A stretch of 64,000 nt of DNA from contig NZ_AP022577.1 in NCBI RefSeq assembly GCF_010730955.1, forward strand, positions 2,046,001 to 2,110,000, in the 5' to 3' direction. The notes beneath the pieces are model-generated. The model was given only the letters and a program-made list of their open reading frames with translations, was not told the DNA's origin and ran no database searches. Both the position numbers and the translations under genes were made by a program. The stretch is from Mycolicibacterium aubagnense. GTDB lineage: Bacteria > Actinomycetota > Actinomycetes > Mycobacteriales > Mycobacteriaceae. Positions 63,523 through 64,000 of the stretch are shown piece after piece; positions within the stretch are counted from its first letter, which is position 1; each line of letters begins with the position of its first letter.

Positions 63523-64000
63523 AGCACCACCACCGAACGCAGCACATTGCCTGCGTGCATGGTGTGGAACGCGTCCTCGACCTCGTCGAGTTTGATCCGT
63601 TCGGAGACGAAGCGCTCCAACGGGATTCGGCCCTGCTGGTAGAGGTCGACGAGCATCGGGAAATCACGCTCGGGAAGGCAGTCGCCGTACCACGACGACT
63701 TCAGCGACCCGCCGCGGGAGAAGAAGTCGACGAGTGGCATCTCCAGCGTCATATCCGGGGTGGGCACGCCGACCAGGACGACGGTGCCGGCCAGGTCGCG
63801 GGCATAGAAAGCCTGCTTCCACGTTTCCGGACGCCCGACCGCATCGATCACGACGTCGGCGCCGAACCCACCGGTGAGCTCTTGCACCGCTTCGACGGTG
63901 TCTGTTTCAGCGGCGTTGACGGTGTGGGTGGCGCCGAGTTCCTTGGCCCACTCCAGCTTCCGGGGGTCCCGGTCCACCGCGATGATCTTGCCCGCGCCGG
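63519..64000 (-). CDS. mscR: S-(hydroxymethyl)mycothiol dehydrogenase, C-terminal part (window edge)
   Basis: The C-terminal ~160 residues of a zinc-dependent alcohol dehydrogenase; the frame runs off the right edge. [27 protein letters not shown] is the NAD-binding end of the Rossmann fold and [31 protein letters not shown] follows; these match mycobacterial MscR/AdhE2. It oxidises formaldehyde bound to mycothiol, the formaldehyde plausibly coming from betaine and sarcosine demethylation next door. Confidence 0.88.
   Translation of the reverse strand, partial: GAGKIIAVDRDPRKLEWAKELGATHTVNAAETDTVEAVQELTGGFGADVVIDAVGRPETWKQAFYARDLAGTVVLVGVPTPDMTLEMPLVDFFSRGGSLKSSWYGDCLPERDFPMLVDLYQQGRIPLERFVSERIKLDEVEDAFHTMHAGNVLRSVVVL

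Overview
The window is high-GC actinobacterial DNA and almost certainly comes from a fast-growing environmental mycobacterium (Mycolicibacterium type). The evidence is gene content and order that match the Mycobacterium tuberculosis Rv3417c-Rv3440c block: groEL1 with a His-rich tail, groES, tsaD, rimI, tsaB, tsaE, alr, gadB, nnr, glmS, an Rv3438-like protein and an Rv3439c/Rv3440c-like pair. Mycobacterial secreted DUF732 proteins and a mycothiol-dependent formaldehyde dehydrogenase agree with this. Family and function calls rest on reading the translations; no database search was run.

Layout. 1-3.0 kb: the end of hypE, a CPA-type K+/H+ antiporter and a TrkA/RCK potassium regulator. 3.0-11.5 kb: small redox and catabolic genes (EthD-like and NTF2-like proteins, two TetR regulators, DNA glycosylase Tag, azoreductase, aldo/keto reductase, isochorismatase-like hydrolase, OsmC, a ferritin-like diiron protein, an enoyl-CoA hydratase). 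11.6-14.7 kb: small secreted proteins and groES-groEL1 with a CIRCE operator; a second diverged copy of the groEL1 3' end plus its terminator lies 0.6 kb beyond the gene. 14.9-16.9 kb: a DUF732 gene split by an IS256-family element with an 8-bp target duplication. 17.0-23.4 kb: a PucR-type regulator divergent from a coupled oxidation operon (P450, VanB-type reductase, Rieske oxygenase, ChoD-like GMC oxidase).

23.4-39.5 kb is the conserved core: alr, hydrolase, tsaE, tsaB, rimI, tsaD and an NTF2-like gene as overlapping leftward genes, then gadB, nnr, glmS, a PI-PLC-like phosphoesterase, a MocR regulator and a WXG100-like pair. In M. tuberculosis glmM follows next; here the synteny breaks.

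39.6-64 kb is a catabolic island for choline and glycine betaine. A permease imports the substrate (inferred). Choline oxidase and betaine aldehyde dehydrogenase make glycine betaine. A three-component Rieske system (oxygenase, FAD reductase, Rieske ferredoxin) is the likely betaine demethylase. Heterotetrameric sarcosine oxidase (soxBDAG) and glyA turn sarcosine into glycine and serine. A mycothiol-dependent formaldehyde dehydrogenase with its MBL-fold partner sits at the right edge. No separate dimethylglycine enzyme is visible. Regulation appears to come from one IclR and two paralogous FadR-type GntR regulators. A near-palindromic element TGATATATYA occurs at four promoters or intergenic gaps of the island and is a candidate shared operator. 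The two transporter operons each carry a cNMP-binding/CBS/DUF294 nucleotidyltransferase-like protein, one of them next to a metallophosphoesterase; this is the best candidate for an undescribed regulatory module in the window.
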